From: Archangium_A sp035910535
GTDB lineage: Bacteria > Myxococcota > Myxococcia > Myxococcales > Myxococcaceae
Assembly: GCA_035910535.1 (NCBI GenBank)
Contig: JAMHXF010000121.1
Coordinates: 17,774 to 81,773 of the forward strand
Direction of reading: 5' to 3'
Length of the DNA: 64,000 nucleotides
Positions within the stretch are counted from its first letter, which is position 1, and each line of letters starts with the position of its first letter. The notes beneath the pieces are model-generated. The model did not search any database. It was not told where the DNA came from and saw nothing but the letters and a program-made list of their open reading frames with translations. This document shows, piece by piece, positions 43,248 to 51,352 of the stretch. Position numbers and translations under genes: made by a program.

Positions 43248-44984
43248 ATGGCAGCACCCCTCAGCTGGGTCACCCGGCTCACCAATCGGTGGATGCCTCC
43301 GGTGACCGACCCGGAGATAGACGCGCGCTTCCGCTTCGGGATCCAGGCGTGGTTGGTGACGTGGCCGTTCGCCCTGGTGTGGACGATTGTCGGCGCGATG
43401 CAGGGGCTGTGGGCGCAGGCCGCACTCAACGCGGTCATGGTTGTGCTGGGGCCCATCGTGCTCGTGGCCGTCAAGCGCACCGGCAGGCTGACGCCGTGGT
43501 TCGAGATGACCATGGGCGCGGCGCTGCTGCTCTACGGCCCCGGCATTCTCACGCAGACGCCCATCGAAGAGACGACGCTCTTCTTCATCACCGTCATTCC
43601 GCTCGTCGCGGGCTTCATCTTCGGGTGGCGCGGCGCGGCGGTGTGGGCCGGCCTCGCGGGCCTGTCGGGCGCGACGGGGCTGGTGCTCGGGTCCATGGGC
43701 TACACGCTCGCACAAACCGACCCCACGCCGGTGCTGACCAAGGTGCTGAACCTCATCAGCGCGCTGGCCATGGTGTCGGCCTTCGCGGCGCGCTTCTACT
43801 CGGTGCGCCGCGCGGCCTTCGAGCGCGCAGAGGCGGCCAACAAGGCCAAGAGCCTGTTCCTCGCGAGCATCAGTCACGAAATCCGCACCCCGATGAACGG
43901 CGTGCTGGGCATGACGCAGCTGATGCTGCGCGAGACGACCGACCCGCTCACCCGCGAGCGCCTCGACGCGATTCTGCGCAGCGGCAACATGCTGGTGACG
44001 CTCATCGACGACCTGCTCGACAGCACCAAACTCGAAGCGCAGCGCCTGAGGCTCGAGCTGAGCACCTTCGACCTGCATCTGGCCGCCCGCGACGTCGAGC
44101 GGCTCTTCACCGCGAAGGGTAAAGAGAAGTCCGTCGCGCTGCGCGTGCAACTCGCGCCGGAAACACCGCAGTGGGTGGTGGGCGACGCGCTGCGGTTGCG
44201 GCAGGTGCTCTTCAACCTCGTCAGCAACGGCGTGAAGTTCACCGACCACGGCACGGTGACGTTGACGATTGCGCCGCGTGAAGGTGACGCGCTCGAGTTC
44301 AGCGTCGAAGACACCGGCATCGGCATCGAGGCCGACGTGCTGCCGCGGCTCTTCACGGTCTTCGAGCAGGCCGATGCGTCGACCACGCGGCGCTACGGAG
44401 GCAGCGGGCTGGGGCTCGCGCTCGCGCGCCAGCTGGTGGGGTTGATGGGCGGCGCGTTGGAGGTGACGTCGTCGCCGGGTGTCGGTTCGCGGTTCTTCTT
44501 CACGCTGAGCCTCCCGCGGGGTTCAGCGCCGGTGGAGCCGCTGGAGCGCGTCGCCGAGCACACGTCGAACGCGAAGCGGGTGTTGGTGGTCGACGACAAC
44601 ACGCTCAACCTGCACGTCGCCGCGAGCCTGGTGCGGAAGATGGGCTTCAACGTCGACGCGGTGCTGTCAGGTGAAGAGGCGCTCAAGGCGGTGGAAGACG
44701 TGACCTACGCCGCCGTGTTGATGGACTGTCACATGCCGACGATGGACGGCTTCGAGGCCACTCGCCGCATTCGCGCGCTCGATGGAGAGAAAGCGCGCGT
44801 ACCCATCATCGCGGTGACGGCGTCGACGACTGACGAAGACCTCGCGGCGTGCCGCGCGTCGGGCATGAATGAGGTGCTGCCCAAGCCGGTGTCCTTCGAA
44901 GCGCTACAGCGCGTGCTCGGCTTCGTCTCGGGCGCTGATCAGTCACCGCCGAACAGCTTCTCGAGCTTCTTGACCGACAAGTAG
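43248..44984 (+). CDS. Hybrid sensor histidine kinase with receiver domain
   Basis: 578 residues. Six membrane helices in the first 190 residues, then the dimerisation/phosphoacceptor site SHEIRTPMNGVLGM (His about 210), ATPase domain with NLVSNGVKFTDHG (N box), DTGIGI (G1) and GSGLGLALARQLV (G2), and a receiver (about 445-565) with VLVVDDN, VLMDCHMPTMDGFEA (phosphorylated Asp) and KPVS (Lys). No separate output domain, so it signals by phosphorelay or to a soluble partner. Membrane domain suggests a membrane or envelope stimulus. Its end overlaps the convergent GNAT gene by 46 bases. Confidence 0.92.
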   Translation: MAAPLSWVTRLTNRWMPPVTDPEIDARFRFGIQAWLVTWPFALVWTIVGAMQGLWAQAALNAVMVVLGPIVLVAVKRTGRLTPWFEMTMGAALLLYGPGILTQTPIEETTLFFITVIPLVAGFIFGWRGAAVWAGLAGLSGATGLVLGSMGYTLAQTDPTPVLTKVLNLISALAMVSAFAARFYSVRRAAFERAEAANKAKSLFLASISHEIRTPMNGVLGMTQLMLRETTDPLTRERLDAILRSGNMLVTLIDDLLDSTKLEAQRLRLELSTFDLHLAARDVERLFTAKGKEKSVALRVQLAPETPQWVVGDALRLRQVLFNLVSNGVKFTDHGTVTLTIAPREGDALEFSVEDTGIGIEADVLPRLFTVFEQADASTTRRYGGSGLGLALARQLVGLMGGALEVTSSPGVGSRFFFTLSLPRGSAPVEPLERVAEHTSNAKRVLVVDDNTLNLHVAASLVRKMGFNVDAVLSGEEALKAVEDVTYAAVLMDCHMPTMDGFEATRRIRALDGEKARVPIIAVTASTTDEDLAACRASGMNEVLPKPVSFEALQRVLGFVSGADQSPPNSFSSFLTDK

Positions 44985-45448
44985 AGATGAACGCCGTCGT
45001 CGACGGCCGCCACGAAGCCGTAGCGCTCGTAGAAACGTTTCGCAGTCGCGTGCTTGGCCCGCACCTCGACAGCAAAGATGCCAACGACCTGTGAGACGCG
45101 ATGAATCTGCTCGAGCGCGTGCATCAACAAGTGTTCGCCAAGCCCTTGGCCCTGCGTTGAGAGATCGATCGCGAATCGACCGAGGTGAGCAACCGGAACG
45201 GGGTAGCGCGCCAACCGCTTGACCTCCTCGGCCGGAAGTCGCTCATGGGAAACCGAGGCAACGGTCAACGTGTAGAAACCCAGCACTTTCGAGCTGTCGC
45301 CAGCTGTCAGCACCCACGTTCGCCCGACGTTCTCCTGCTGATTCTGGCGCGCGTACTTTCGAAGGAACTCGTTCAACGCGGGCTCGCCACAGTCGAAAGA
45401 GTCGCGCTCGTGGCGCTTCGTGAGCAGCGTGATGTTGAAGTCACTCAC
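44939..45448 (-). CDS. GNAT toxin of TacT type
   Basis: 169 residues. The order FDCGEPALNEFLRKYARQNQ, VLGFYTLTVASVSHERLP, RYPVPVAHLGRFAIDLSTQ, GQGLGEHLLMHAL (acetyl-CoA loop) and AKRFYERYGF (catalytic Tyr region) is that of TacT/AtaT-like toxins, which acetylate aminoacyl-tRNA and stop translation. In typical loci the DUF1778 antitoxin gene is just upstream in the same operon; here the upstream, overlapping gene (ATGA) is an unrelated-looking 133-residue protein and the DUF1778 gene is on the other strand nearby. Confidence 0.8.
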   Translation of the reverse strand: MSDFNITLLTKRHERDSFDCGEPALNEFLRKYARQNQQENVGRTWVLTAGDSSKVLGFYTLTVASVSHERLPAEEVKRLARYPVPVAHLGRFAIDLSTQGQGLGEHLLMHALEQIHRVSQVVGIFAVEVRAKHATAKRFYERYGFVAAVDDGVHLYLSVKKLEKLFGGD

Positions 45449-45846
45449 GACTTTCGCTCCGCGAGCGAGGCCATGAGTTCGTCGATGGTCTTCGAAGCGG
45501 CGTTGACCCGAGCCATTTCGTCGTCGGCCACCGAAACAAGAAGCTCAACGAGCGAGGGGAACACCGCCACGGCCTTCAGCCGCTGATCCCGGCTGACACT
45601 CTGAAGAAGTTGGCGCTCACGCACGTCAGCGTCGAAAATTTGGAGGCGCCATTCTGAATCCGTCCACTTGGAAAATGACAAGCAAACGCGTGGATCGATC
45701 GGATCTAACTCAAGCGACACGGAGATACCGAGCCCGAGTTCTGTCAGCACCTTCTCGAACTCACGAATCTTCCGGTTCAACTCATCGGTTGCGGCACCAA
45801 GTCTGGCACCCAGCGAGCCGTTGAGAGCATCGTCCTTCTTCGCCAT
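45445..45846 (-). CDS. Unrecognised 133-residue protein preceding the GNAT toxin
   Basis: The ATG has GGAG five bases upstream. The product is acidic, helical at both ends (RLGAATDELNRKIREFEKVL, KTIDELMASLAERKS) with a mixed middle (CLSFSKWTDSEWRLQIFDAD). It overlaps the GNAT toxin start by four bases, the position an antitoxin would hold, and could be a new antitoxin, a chaperone or a toxin-modifying partner. No DNA-binding motif is obvious. I do not recognise the family. Confidence 0.6.
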   Translation of the reverse strand: MAKKDDALNGSLGARLGAATDELNRKIREFEKVLTELGLGISVSLELDPIDPRVCLSFSKWTDSEWRLQIFDADVRERQLLQSVSRDQRLKAVAVFPSLVELLVSVADDEMARVNAASKTIDELMASLAERKS

Positions 45847-45943
45847 GTGAACTCCGTCAAGTGAGCAGTCAGCTTCCAGCGGCCCTCCTTCACGCGTAGC
45901 CACGGACACCGTCTCACAGAGCTGTAGCGCCAGGCCACCCACC

Positions 45944-45979
45944 TTGCGAAGTACGTACTTTCTCCGTACAACGATTCTC
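45944..45979 (+). promoter_or_regulatory. Leaderless promoter with palindromic operator of the DUF1778 gene
   Basis: -35 TTGCGA (45944-45949), 17-base spacer, -10 TACAAC (45967-45972), then 7 bases to the GTG. The spacer contains the perfect palindrome AAGTACGTACTT (45949-45960), a fitting site for a ribbon-helix-helix dimer. Confidence 0.6.
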
Positions 45980-46249
45980 GTGGAGAAAACCGAGCGCCTC
46001 GACTTCCGACTGACCACTTCGAACCGCAAGCTCATCGAGCGTGCGGCGACGTTGCTTGGTCAACCACTGACTGCCTTCGCGGTGCAGGCGCTCGTGAAGC
46101 AAGCCGAGCAGGTCATCGAGCAAGACACGCAGCGCAAGCTCTCGGCTCGTGACTGGAAGAAATTCGTCGCCGAGCTCGACGACGACAAGCCGAACAAGAC
46201 GCTCGTCAACGCGCTGAAGAAGTACCGCGCGCGAACGAAGAAACGCTGA
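45980..46249 (+). CDS. DUF1778 antitoxin (TacA-like, ribbon-helix-helix)
   Basis: 89 residues. The start ERLDFRLTTSNRKLIERAAT is the RHH DNA-binding region typical of DUF1778 antitoxins; the tail (LDDDKPNKTLVNALKKYRAR) matches the toxin-neutralising helix. GTG at 45980 is chosen since the promoter ends 7 bases before it; a longer reading would include the operator. It is divergent from the GNAT pair, unlike classical TacAT operons, yet the toxin-binding tail seems kept. It should repress its own promoter. Confidence 0.82.
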   Translation: MEKTERLDFRLTTSNRKLIERAATLLGQPLTAFAVQALVKQAEQVIEQDTQRKLSARDWKKFVAELDDDKPNKTLVNALKKYRARTKKR

Positions 46250-47086
46250 TCACTCCGAGACGGACGGCTGCGCTTCGAGCTTCTCGCGCAGGTCTTTCGG
46301 CAGCTCGGCGCGCTCTTCCTTCATGCGCACCCCCAGCCGCCGCGCCAGCGCGTGGTCACCCAGCGCCCAGGCCCGCGCGAACAACCGCTCCTGATGCGGC
46401 CACGCGGTGGGAAACGGGAAGTCCAGCTCGCGGCCCTTTGCTTCAGCCCACTGCCAGTGCGCCAGAAACTCCGCGCCGCTGACGCGCTCGAGCAGCGCCG
46501 TCTCCACTTCTTCCAACGCGAGCCGCTCGTCCTTCGTCCACTTCTCACCGAGCAACGCCTCGAGCGCCTTCTGATCAGCCCCACGCGCCAACGCCGCCAA
46601 CGCCTTCGCACCCACCGACGGCCGTCGCGCATTCAACAACTCGAACGCCGCGGCCGACTTCGCCGGCGCGTCACGTCGCAGCAGAAACGCGACCTGCTCC
46701 AGGTCTTCCAACTTCAACGTGTCGCGCGCACTGTCCCACTTCGCGAGCAGCGCCTCTTCTTCGCGCGTCAGCTCGTCCAACGCCGACTCCACCGCTTCAC
46801 GAAACGGCGCCACGTCGTCCAACGGCGCGCCGTTCGCCATCGCGCGGTCCAACAAGCCCAGCGCCTCTCGCGCGGCCGGCGTCAGCTCGTCGACCATCAC
46901 GTCACTCGCGTCACGAAACCGCACGTACGCCAGCAGCACCAACCACTGCCAATTCGTCGTCTGCGCCGTCACCACGTCGCGCAGCTGCGTAGCCGCCGAC
47001 GCCCAGTCGTCTTCGTGCAGGTACCGCGTCAACCGCGCGTCGCCCGCCTCGGGGAGCCCATACGGAGGTGCCAGAAAGTGAGTCAT
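46250..47086 (-). CDS. Unrecognised helical-repeat protein
   Basis: 278 residues, mostly helical with an even spacing of Ala/Leu-rich helices (REALGLLDRAMANGAPLDD, FLLRRDAPAKSAAAFELL), resembling an alpha-solenoid. No signal peptide. Its stop touches the DUF1778 stop with no gap (TGATCA). Function unknown; it may not belong to the toxin-antitoxin locus. Confidence 0.65.
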   Translation of the reverse strand: MTHFLAPPYGLPEAGDARLTRYLHEDDWASAATQLRDVVTAQTTNWQWLVLLAYVRFRDASDVMVDELTPAAREALGLLDRAMANGAPLDDVAPFREAVESALDELTREEEALLAKWDSARDTLKLEDLEQVAFLLRRDAPAKSAAAFELLNARRPSVGAKALAALARGADQKALEALLGEKWTKDERLALEEVETALLERVSGAEFLAHWQWAEAKGRELDFPFPTAWPHQERLFARAWALGDHALARRLGVRMKEERAELPKDLREKLEAQPSVSE

Positions 47087-47137
47087 GTCGCCAACCTACG
47101 CATGCGCATGCCTTGCGCCATGAGCCGACTTAATTCC

Positions 47138-47188
47138 CTAAATCACCTGCCAATTAACCTAAGTGACTCTTGGCGAAAGCTAAGTGCT
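47138..47188 (+). promoter_or_regulatory. Three direct repeats at 21-bp spacing upstream of glnA
   Basis: CTAAATCAC (47138), CTAAGTGAC (47159) and CTAAGTGCT (47180) start exactly 21 bases apart, i.e. two helical turns, in an AT-rich patch 59-109 bases before the glnA start. Likely tandem sites for a regulator or RNA polymerase activator. Confidence 0.5.
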
Positions 47189-47246
47189 GTGCCAGATGAC
47201 ACTCGCACCAGCACTCAGGCGCTACGCCCTCACACAGGAGAACCCC

Positions 47247-48689
47247 ATGCCGACGACCCCGCTCCGCGACTTTCTCGAGATTCCCTACGACCAGCTCGAG
47301 GAGCTGAACCTGGGCGTGAAGCAGGACCGCATCAACCGCGTGCCCGCCGAGAAGCTGAAGGAAACGCGCATGAAGTACCTGACCGACGAGAAGCGCATCA
47401 AGGCGGTCACCGTGTGCTTCACCGACCTCGAAGGTCGGCTGCACATGCTCGATTACGACAAGAAGTTCCTGCTCAAGAGCCAGGACAACCTGACCTTCGA
47501 CGGCTCGTCGGTGCGCGGGTTTTCGGCGCAGCACGAGTCGGACCTGCGCCTGAGCATCGACTGGTCGGCGTTCTATTGGCTGCCGGCCGACGTGTTCGGC
47601 CCCGGCAAGGTGCTGGTGTTCTCTGAAGTGCTGGGCCGCGACGGCCTGCCGTACTCGTCAGACCTGCGCTCGCGCCTCAAGCAGTACAGCGAAGAGCTCT
47701 GGAAGAAAGAGCAGATGGTCTGCCACGTGGCGCCCGAAATTGAAGGGTTCCTCTTCAACGGCCGCGACGCCGAGCGCCACTACAACGAGACCGGCAAGTT
47801 CGAGTACGTGAGCATCGGCGGGTATTACCACTCGCTGCCGGGCGACAAGCTGCGCGCCTTCATCGACGGCTGCGCCGAAGTGCAGCGCGCGATGGGCTTT
47901 CAGAACGAGAAAGACCACCCCGAGGTCGCGCCCTCACAGTTCGAGATGAACTTCTCGTATTCCGAGGCGCTCATCACCGCGGATCAAGTGCAGCTCTACA
48001 AGCTGCTGTGCCGTCAGGTCGCGGCGAACCTCGGCTGCACCGCGTCGTTTCTCCCCAAGCCGGTCACGGGCGTGAATGGCAACGGCATGCACACCAACAT
48101 GTCGTTCAACAAGGCCGGCAAGAACCTCTATTGGGACGCGAAGGGTCAGGAGAACCTGTCGAAGAATGGCTGGGACGCCATCGACCGCATCCTCAACAGC
48201 GCCGATGACCTCTGCCTGATTCTGAACCCGTCGGTGAACGCGTACCGCCGCCTCGACCCGCACTTCGAGGCGCCGAACCAGATCAAGGCGTCGGCCAACA
48301 ACCGCGGCGCGATGGTGCGCATCCCCACCGGCAACGAGAAGTCAGCGCGCATCGAAGTGCGCAGCGTGGCCCCCGACGCGAACCCGTACATGGTGTTCTA
48401 CACGTTGATGCGCACCGCCCTCGAAGGCCCGGGCACCGACACCGCCGCCGACGAGAGCAAGCGCAGCCGCACGCGCTTCTTGCCCGACAACATCTACGAC
48501 GGCATCCGCCTCTTCAAGGGCAGCAAGTACATGAGCGAGGTGTTGGGCGAGCTCGTCGTCTCGAAGTTCGCCGAGGTGAAGCAGGCCCAGGCCGACCGCT
48601 GCAGCAAGGCGCTCGGCTCGATGATCAAGGTGCCCGAGATTCAGTTCCACCACGAGGTCACCAACCAGTACCTCTGGAACCAGTTCTGA
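47247..48689 (+). CDS. glnA: Glutamine synthetase type I
   Basis: 480 residues. Makes glutamine from glutamate and ammonia with ATP in the cytoplasm. Motifs: LTFDGSSVRGF (beta-grasp), APEIEGFLF and EMNFSYSEAL (metal/glutamate site), PVTGVNGNGMHTNMSF (glutamate loop) and KASANNRGAMVRIPTGNEKS (ATP/phosphate side). AGGAG six bases upstream fixes ATG 47247. The NLYDLP adenylylation site of GSI-beta is not seen, so control by adenylylation is doubtful. Expression may be set by the three 21-bp repeats upstream; a hairpin terminator follows. Confidence 0.95.
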   Translation: MPTTPLRDFLEIPYDQLEELNLGVKQDRINRVPAEKLKETRMKYLTDEKRIKAVTVCFTDLEGRLHMLDYDKKFLLKSQDNLTFDGSSVRGFSAQHESDLRLSIDWSAFYWLPADVFGPGKVLVFSEVLGRDGLPYSSDLRSRLKQYSEELWKKEQMVCHVAPEIEGFLFNGRDAERHYNETGKFEYVSIGGYYHSLPGDKLRAFIDGCAEVQRAMGFQNEKDHPEVAPSQFEMNFSYSEALITADQVQLYKLLCRQVAANLGCTASFLPKPVTGVNGNGMHTNMSFNKAGKNLYWDAKGQENLSKNGWDAIDRILNSADDLCLILNPSVNAYRRLDPHFEAPNQIKASANNRGAMVRIPTGNEKSARIEVRSVAPDANPYMVFYTLMRTALEGPGTDTAADESKRSRTRFLPDNIYDGIRLFKGSKYMSEVLGELVVSKFAEVKQAQADRCSKALGSMIKVPEIQFHHEVTNQYLWNQF

Positions 48690-48712
48690 CCACTCCAACG
48701 TCGAAGTGAATG

Positions 48713-48740
48713 ACGGGAGGCCTGGAAACGGGCCTCCCGT
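48713..48740 (+). terminator. Hairpin terminator after glnA
   Basis: ACGGGAGGCC (48713-48722) pairs perfectly with GGCCTCCCGT (48731-48740) over an 8-base loop, followed by a short T-rich TCTTCGT. Ends glnA before the FGE-like gene. Confidence 0.7.
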
Positions 48741-48783
48741 TCTTCGTGGTGCGGGTAGGGTTCGTTGCTGTCTCAACCACTTC

Positions 48784-49797
48784 ATGGGGGTCTCTTTGCT
48801 TCGTTCACTCCTCGTCGTCATTTCACTCTCCACCACGGCCTATGCGGGCAGCGTGGGCTCGTACAGCGGCTGCAAGTCACTCCGGGGCGAGCGCGGCGCG
48901 TGCGAAGCCTGCGTGGCAGGCGGCAACTTCTACCAACCGGGCTCGGGCTGCGGCTCGACAGCCGGCATGCACAAGTCGAAGGCCGCCGCCGTCCCCAAGC
49001 CGCCTCCGAAGCCCGCGGCGATGCCCGCCACGCAGAAGAAATACGTCACCATCAAGCCCGGCACCTTCGCCATCGGCGCGCAAGAAGCCGACGCGTCGGC
49101 CGACAAAGACTCCTCGAAGGACGTGTTCGGCGGCGTGAAGGTGACGCTCACCCGGCCCTTCATGATGAAGACCACCGAGGTCACACACGGCGAGTACTAC
49201 TTCGTCACCGGCGCGCCCTCGACCTCCTACGACAAGACGTGCGGCATGGAGTGCCCGGTCAACGCCATCAGCTGGCGTGAGGCGCTCATCTACTTGAACG
49301 CGCTCTCGAAGAAGGAAGGCCTCGAGCCCTGCTACGACATGAAGGCCGACGGCGCGAAGTGGACGAAGGGGCTCGACTGCACCGGCTACCGCCTGCCCAC
49401 CGACGCGGAGTGGGAGTTCGCGGCCCGCGGCGGCCTCGAGGAGCCGCGCTACGGCGAGCTCGACGACATCGCGTGGCACTACGACAACAGCGACAACAAG
49501 CCGCACCCCGTCGGCAAGAAGAAGCCGAACGCGTACGGCCTGTACGACATGCTCGGCAACAGCTGGGAGTACGTGTGGGACGCGGAGAGCTACAAGCCCT
49601 ACCCCGAAGACGTGACCGACCCGATTCTCGGCGGTGACTCGTTGGAGACCCTCGGCCAGGACCGCGTGTGTCGTGGCGGCAGCTACGGCGAGCGTGCGTA
49701 CGCCGTGCGCGCCACGGTGCGCTTCCAGATGCCCGCGAGCTCCGGCGGCGACTCCTACGGCTTCCGCCCGGTGCGCACGGTCGTCGAGAAGAAGTGA
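48784..49797 (+). CDS. Exported formylglycine-generating-enzyme-like protein (SUMF/FGE-sulfatase family)
   Basis: 337 residues. Signal peptide (1-20), a short Cys region (CEACVAGGNFYQPGSGCGS) and Pro/Lys linker, then an FGE-sulfatase domain (about 85-337) with the typical YRLPTDAEWEFAARGG, YGLYDMLGNSWEYVWD and RVCRGGSYGERAYAVRATVR. In enzymes of this fold two cysteines oxidise a sulfatase Cys; many bacterial relatives are binding or EgtB-like instead. Here GMECPVNAISW and YKPYPED are kept, but active-site cysteines are not certain. Probably periplasmic. Confidence 0.85.
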   Translation: MGVSLLRSLLVVISLSTTAYAGSVGSYSGCKSLRGERGACEACVAGGNFYQPGSGCGSTAGMHKSKAAAVPKPPPKPAAMPATQKKYVTIKPGTFAIGAQEADASADKDSSKDVFGGVKVTLTRPFMMKTTEVTHGEYYFVTGAPSTSYDKTCGMECPVNAISWREALIYLNALSKKEGLEPCYDMKADGAKWTKGLDCTGYRLPTDAEWEFAARGGLEEPRYGELDDIAWHYDNSDNKPHPVGKKKPNAYGLYDMLGNSWEYVWDAESYKPYPEDVTDPILGGDSLETLGQDRVCRGGSYGERAYAVRATVRFQMPASSGGDSYGFRPVRTVVEKK

Positions 49798-49819
49798 CGT
49801 TTCCATTCCGCGACGCGAG

Positions 49820-49854
49820 TTGCGCGCGTGGTGTGAATCGCTACTTCGCACACC
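49820..49854 (+). promoter_or_regulatory. Leaderless promoter of the Cys-rich lipoprotein
   Basis: TTGCGC (49820-49825), 16 bases, TACTTC (49842-49847), 7 bases, then the ATG without Shine-Dalgarno. Confidence 0.45.
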
Positions 49855-50418
49855 ATGCGCGCACTCTTCGTCGTGATGCTGTTGGTCTCAGGCTCGTTGT
49901 CGTGTGCGCCGCCGTTCTGCAACGGGACGCAGTGTGAGTGCCGCGACGGAATGCTGTGTCAGCTGCCGACCTGCGACGGCTGCAACACGCAGTGCACGCA
50001 GAACGCTCAATGCGCCTTCGCCGGCGGGCACGACACCGTCAACGCCTGTCGCGACAACGGCGTGTGCACCGGCGCGCTCGGCGACCGCGCGAACGTGGCT
50101 TGCGACAACAGCGCGTCGTGTCAGTTGAACTTCGGCCACGACTCGACGGCGGTGTGCCGCGGGTCAGCGAGCTGCGGCGTGTCGGGCGGAGACAGAGCCG
50201 CGTTCACGTGTGAAAACGGCGCGACGTGTCACTTCACCGGTGGCCACGACACGCGCATGAGCTGCTCGGGCGGGACGTCGTGCACGTTGAATGCGGGCGA
50301 GCGCGCGGTGGTGAATTGCAGCGAAGGCGCGCGGTGCACGGTCACCTGCCAGTCGTGCACGGTGACGTGCTCTGGCGGCGCGCAGTGCACGTGTACGAAT
50401 GGCAATTGCGACCCTTGA
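49855..50418 (+). CDS. Cysteine-rich repeat lipoprotein, solenoid-like
   Basis: 187 residues with 27 cysteines. Lipobox SLSCAPPF; then a Cys-dense head and about six units of about 20 residues (CDNSASCQLNFGHDSTAV, CRGSASCGVSGGDRAAFT, CENGATCHFTGGHDTRMS, CSGGTSCTLNAGERAVVN) that alternate GHDT and GDRA/GERA turns. The regular period and paired cysteines suggest a disulfide-stapled beta-solenoid. Predicted surface lipoprotein. No known family recognised. Confidence 0.7.
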   Translation: MRALFVVMLLVSGSLSCAPPFCNGTQCECRDGMLCQLPTCDGCNTQCTQNAQCAFAGGHDTVNACRDNGVCTGALGDRANVACDNSASCQLNFGHDSTAVCRGSASCGVSGGDRAAFTCENGATCHFTGGHDTRMSCSGGTSCTLNAGERAVVNCSEGARCTVTCQSCTVTCSGGAQCTCTNGNCDP

Positions 50419-50428
50419 GCGGGTCGAA

Positions 50429-50477
50429 TTGGCGGTATGTCTCCAGTGGTGACATTATCGTGTCTCCACTGGAGACA
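50429..50477 (+). promoter_or_regulatory. Promoter with two tandem operators
   Basis: -35 TTGGCG (50429-50434), 18 bases, -10 CATTAT (50453-50458). Two 17-bp repeats TGTCTCC-AGT-GGTGACA (50438-50454, imperfect) and TGTCTCC-ACT-GGAGACA (50461-50477, perfect) lie 23 bases centre to centre, one in the spacer and one over the transcription start. Confidence 0.6.
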
Positions 50478-50481
50478 TTGA

Positions 50482-51345
50482 GTGCCGGAACACGCCCTTC
50501 GACTCCCTGCTGACGATGGTTACGAGCTCTCGCTCAAGCACTTCACGCCGACAGGCCCGACGCGCGGCGTGGTGGTCATGGCTGGGGCCACCGGCGTACA
50601 GCAGCGGTTCTACCGGCGCTTCGCCGACACGCTGACGCAACATGGCCTGGAGGTCGTCACCCTCGACTACCGCGGCATCGGCGAGTCGCGGCCCGGGTCG
50701 CTCGTGGGGTTTCGCTGCAGCTACCCCGACTGGGCGACGCGCGACCTGCCCGTAGCTGTCGACTTCGCGCTCTCGCGGGGGCCGACCGTGGTCGTCGGGC
50801 ACAGCTTCGGAGGCCACGCCTTTGGCCAGCTCCCCGACCCGAACCTCACGCTGGGGCTCTACACCGTGGCCAGTGGCGCCGCGTGGTCGGGCTACATGCC
50901 GCTCGGCGAACGCGTAAAGGTCGAGTTCATGTGGAACGTGCTTGGCCCGCCCGTCACTGCGTTGCGTGGCTACCTGCCGGGGCGCGCGTGGGGCGGCGAA
51001 GACATGCCGCTGGGCATCTACGTCGACTGGAAGCGCTGGAGTCAGCGCCCGAAGTACTTCTTCGACGACCCGTCACTCGACATGCAGGCGACGTTCGACC
51101 GCGTTCGAGTACCGGTGGTCGGCGTGACGGCGAGCGACGACCTCTGGGCGCCACCGCGTTCGATGGAGGCGTTCCTTTCACACTACCGCCACGCGCCGCT
51201 GCAGCTCGAGACACAGACGCCACGTGAGCTCGGCGTGCGCGCCGTCGGGCACATGGGTCACTTCAAGAAGGACGTGCTGCCGGCCTTCGTGCCGCGCGTG
51301 CTGCGCTTCATCGACGAGCGCCTCGGAGCGCCGGCGCTGGCCTGA
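50482..51345 (+). CDS. Alpha/beta hydrolase (COG4757-like)
   Basis: 287 residues. Nucleophile elbow VVVGHSFGGHAFG (about 111-123), DYRGIGESRPGS, probable acid VTASDDLWAPP and His GHMGHFKK. It belongs to predicted serine hydrolases of the COG4757 type with unknown substrate, cytosolic. GTG start with GGAG 7 bases upstream inside the operator; its promoter is controlled by the tandem TGTCTCC palindromes. No regulator gene for that site is adjacent. Confidence 0.85.
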   Translation: MPEHALRLPADDGYELSLKHFTPTGPTRGVVVMAGATGVQQRFYRRFADTLTQHGLEVVTLDYRGIGESRPGSLVGFRCSYPDWATRDLPVAVDFALSRGPTVVVGHSFGGHAFGQLPDPNLTLGLYTVASGAAWSGYMPLGERVKVEFMWNVLGPPVTALRGYLPGRAWGGEDMPLGIYVDWKRWSQRPKYFFDDPSLDMQATFDRVRVPVVGVTASDDLWAPPRSMEAFLSHYRHAPLQLETQTPRELGVRAVGHMGHFKKDVLPAFVPRVLRFIDERLGAPALA

Positions 51346-51352
51346 GCGACCC

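Noticed and set aside
42396..44249. Long N-terminal extension of the siderophore-interacting protein
   Set aside because: The extension is antisense to the hybrid kinase, rich in Arg/His and without domain sense; the SIP fold starts at 43142.
47100..47246. Sigma-54 promoter in front of glnA
   Set aside because: The closest GG...GC pair has 12 bases between, not the required 10, and the -24/-12 context is poor.
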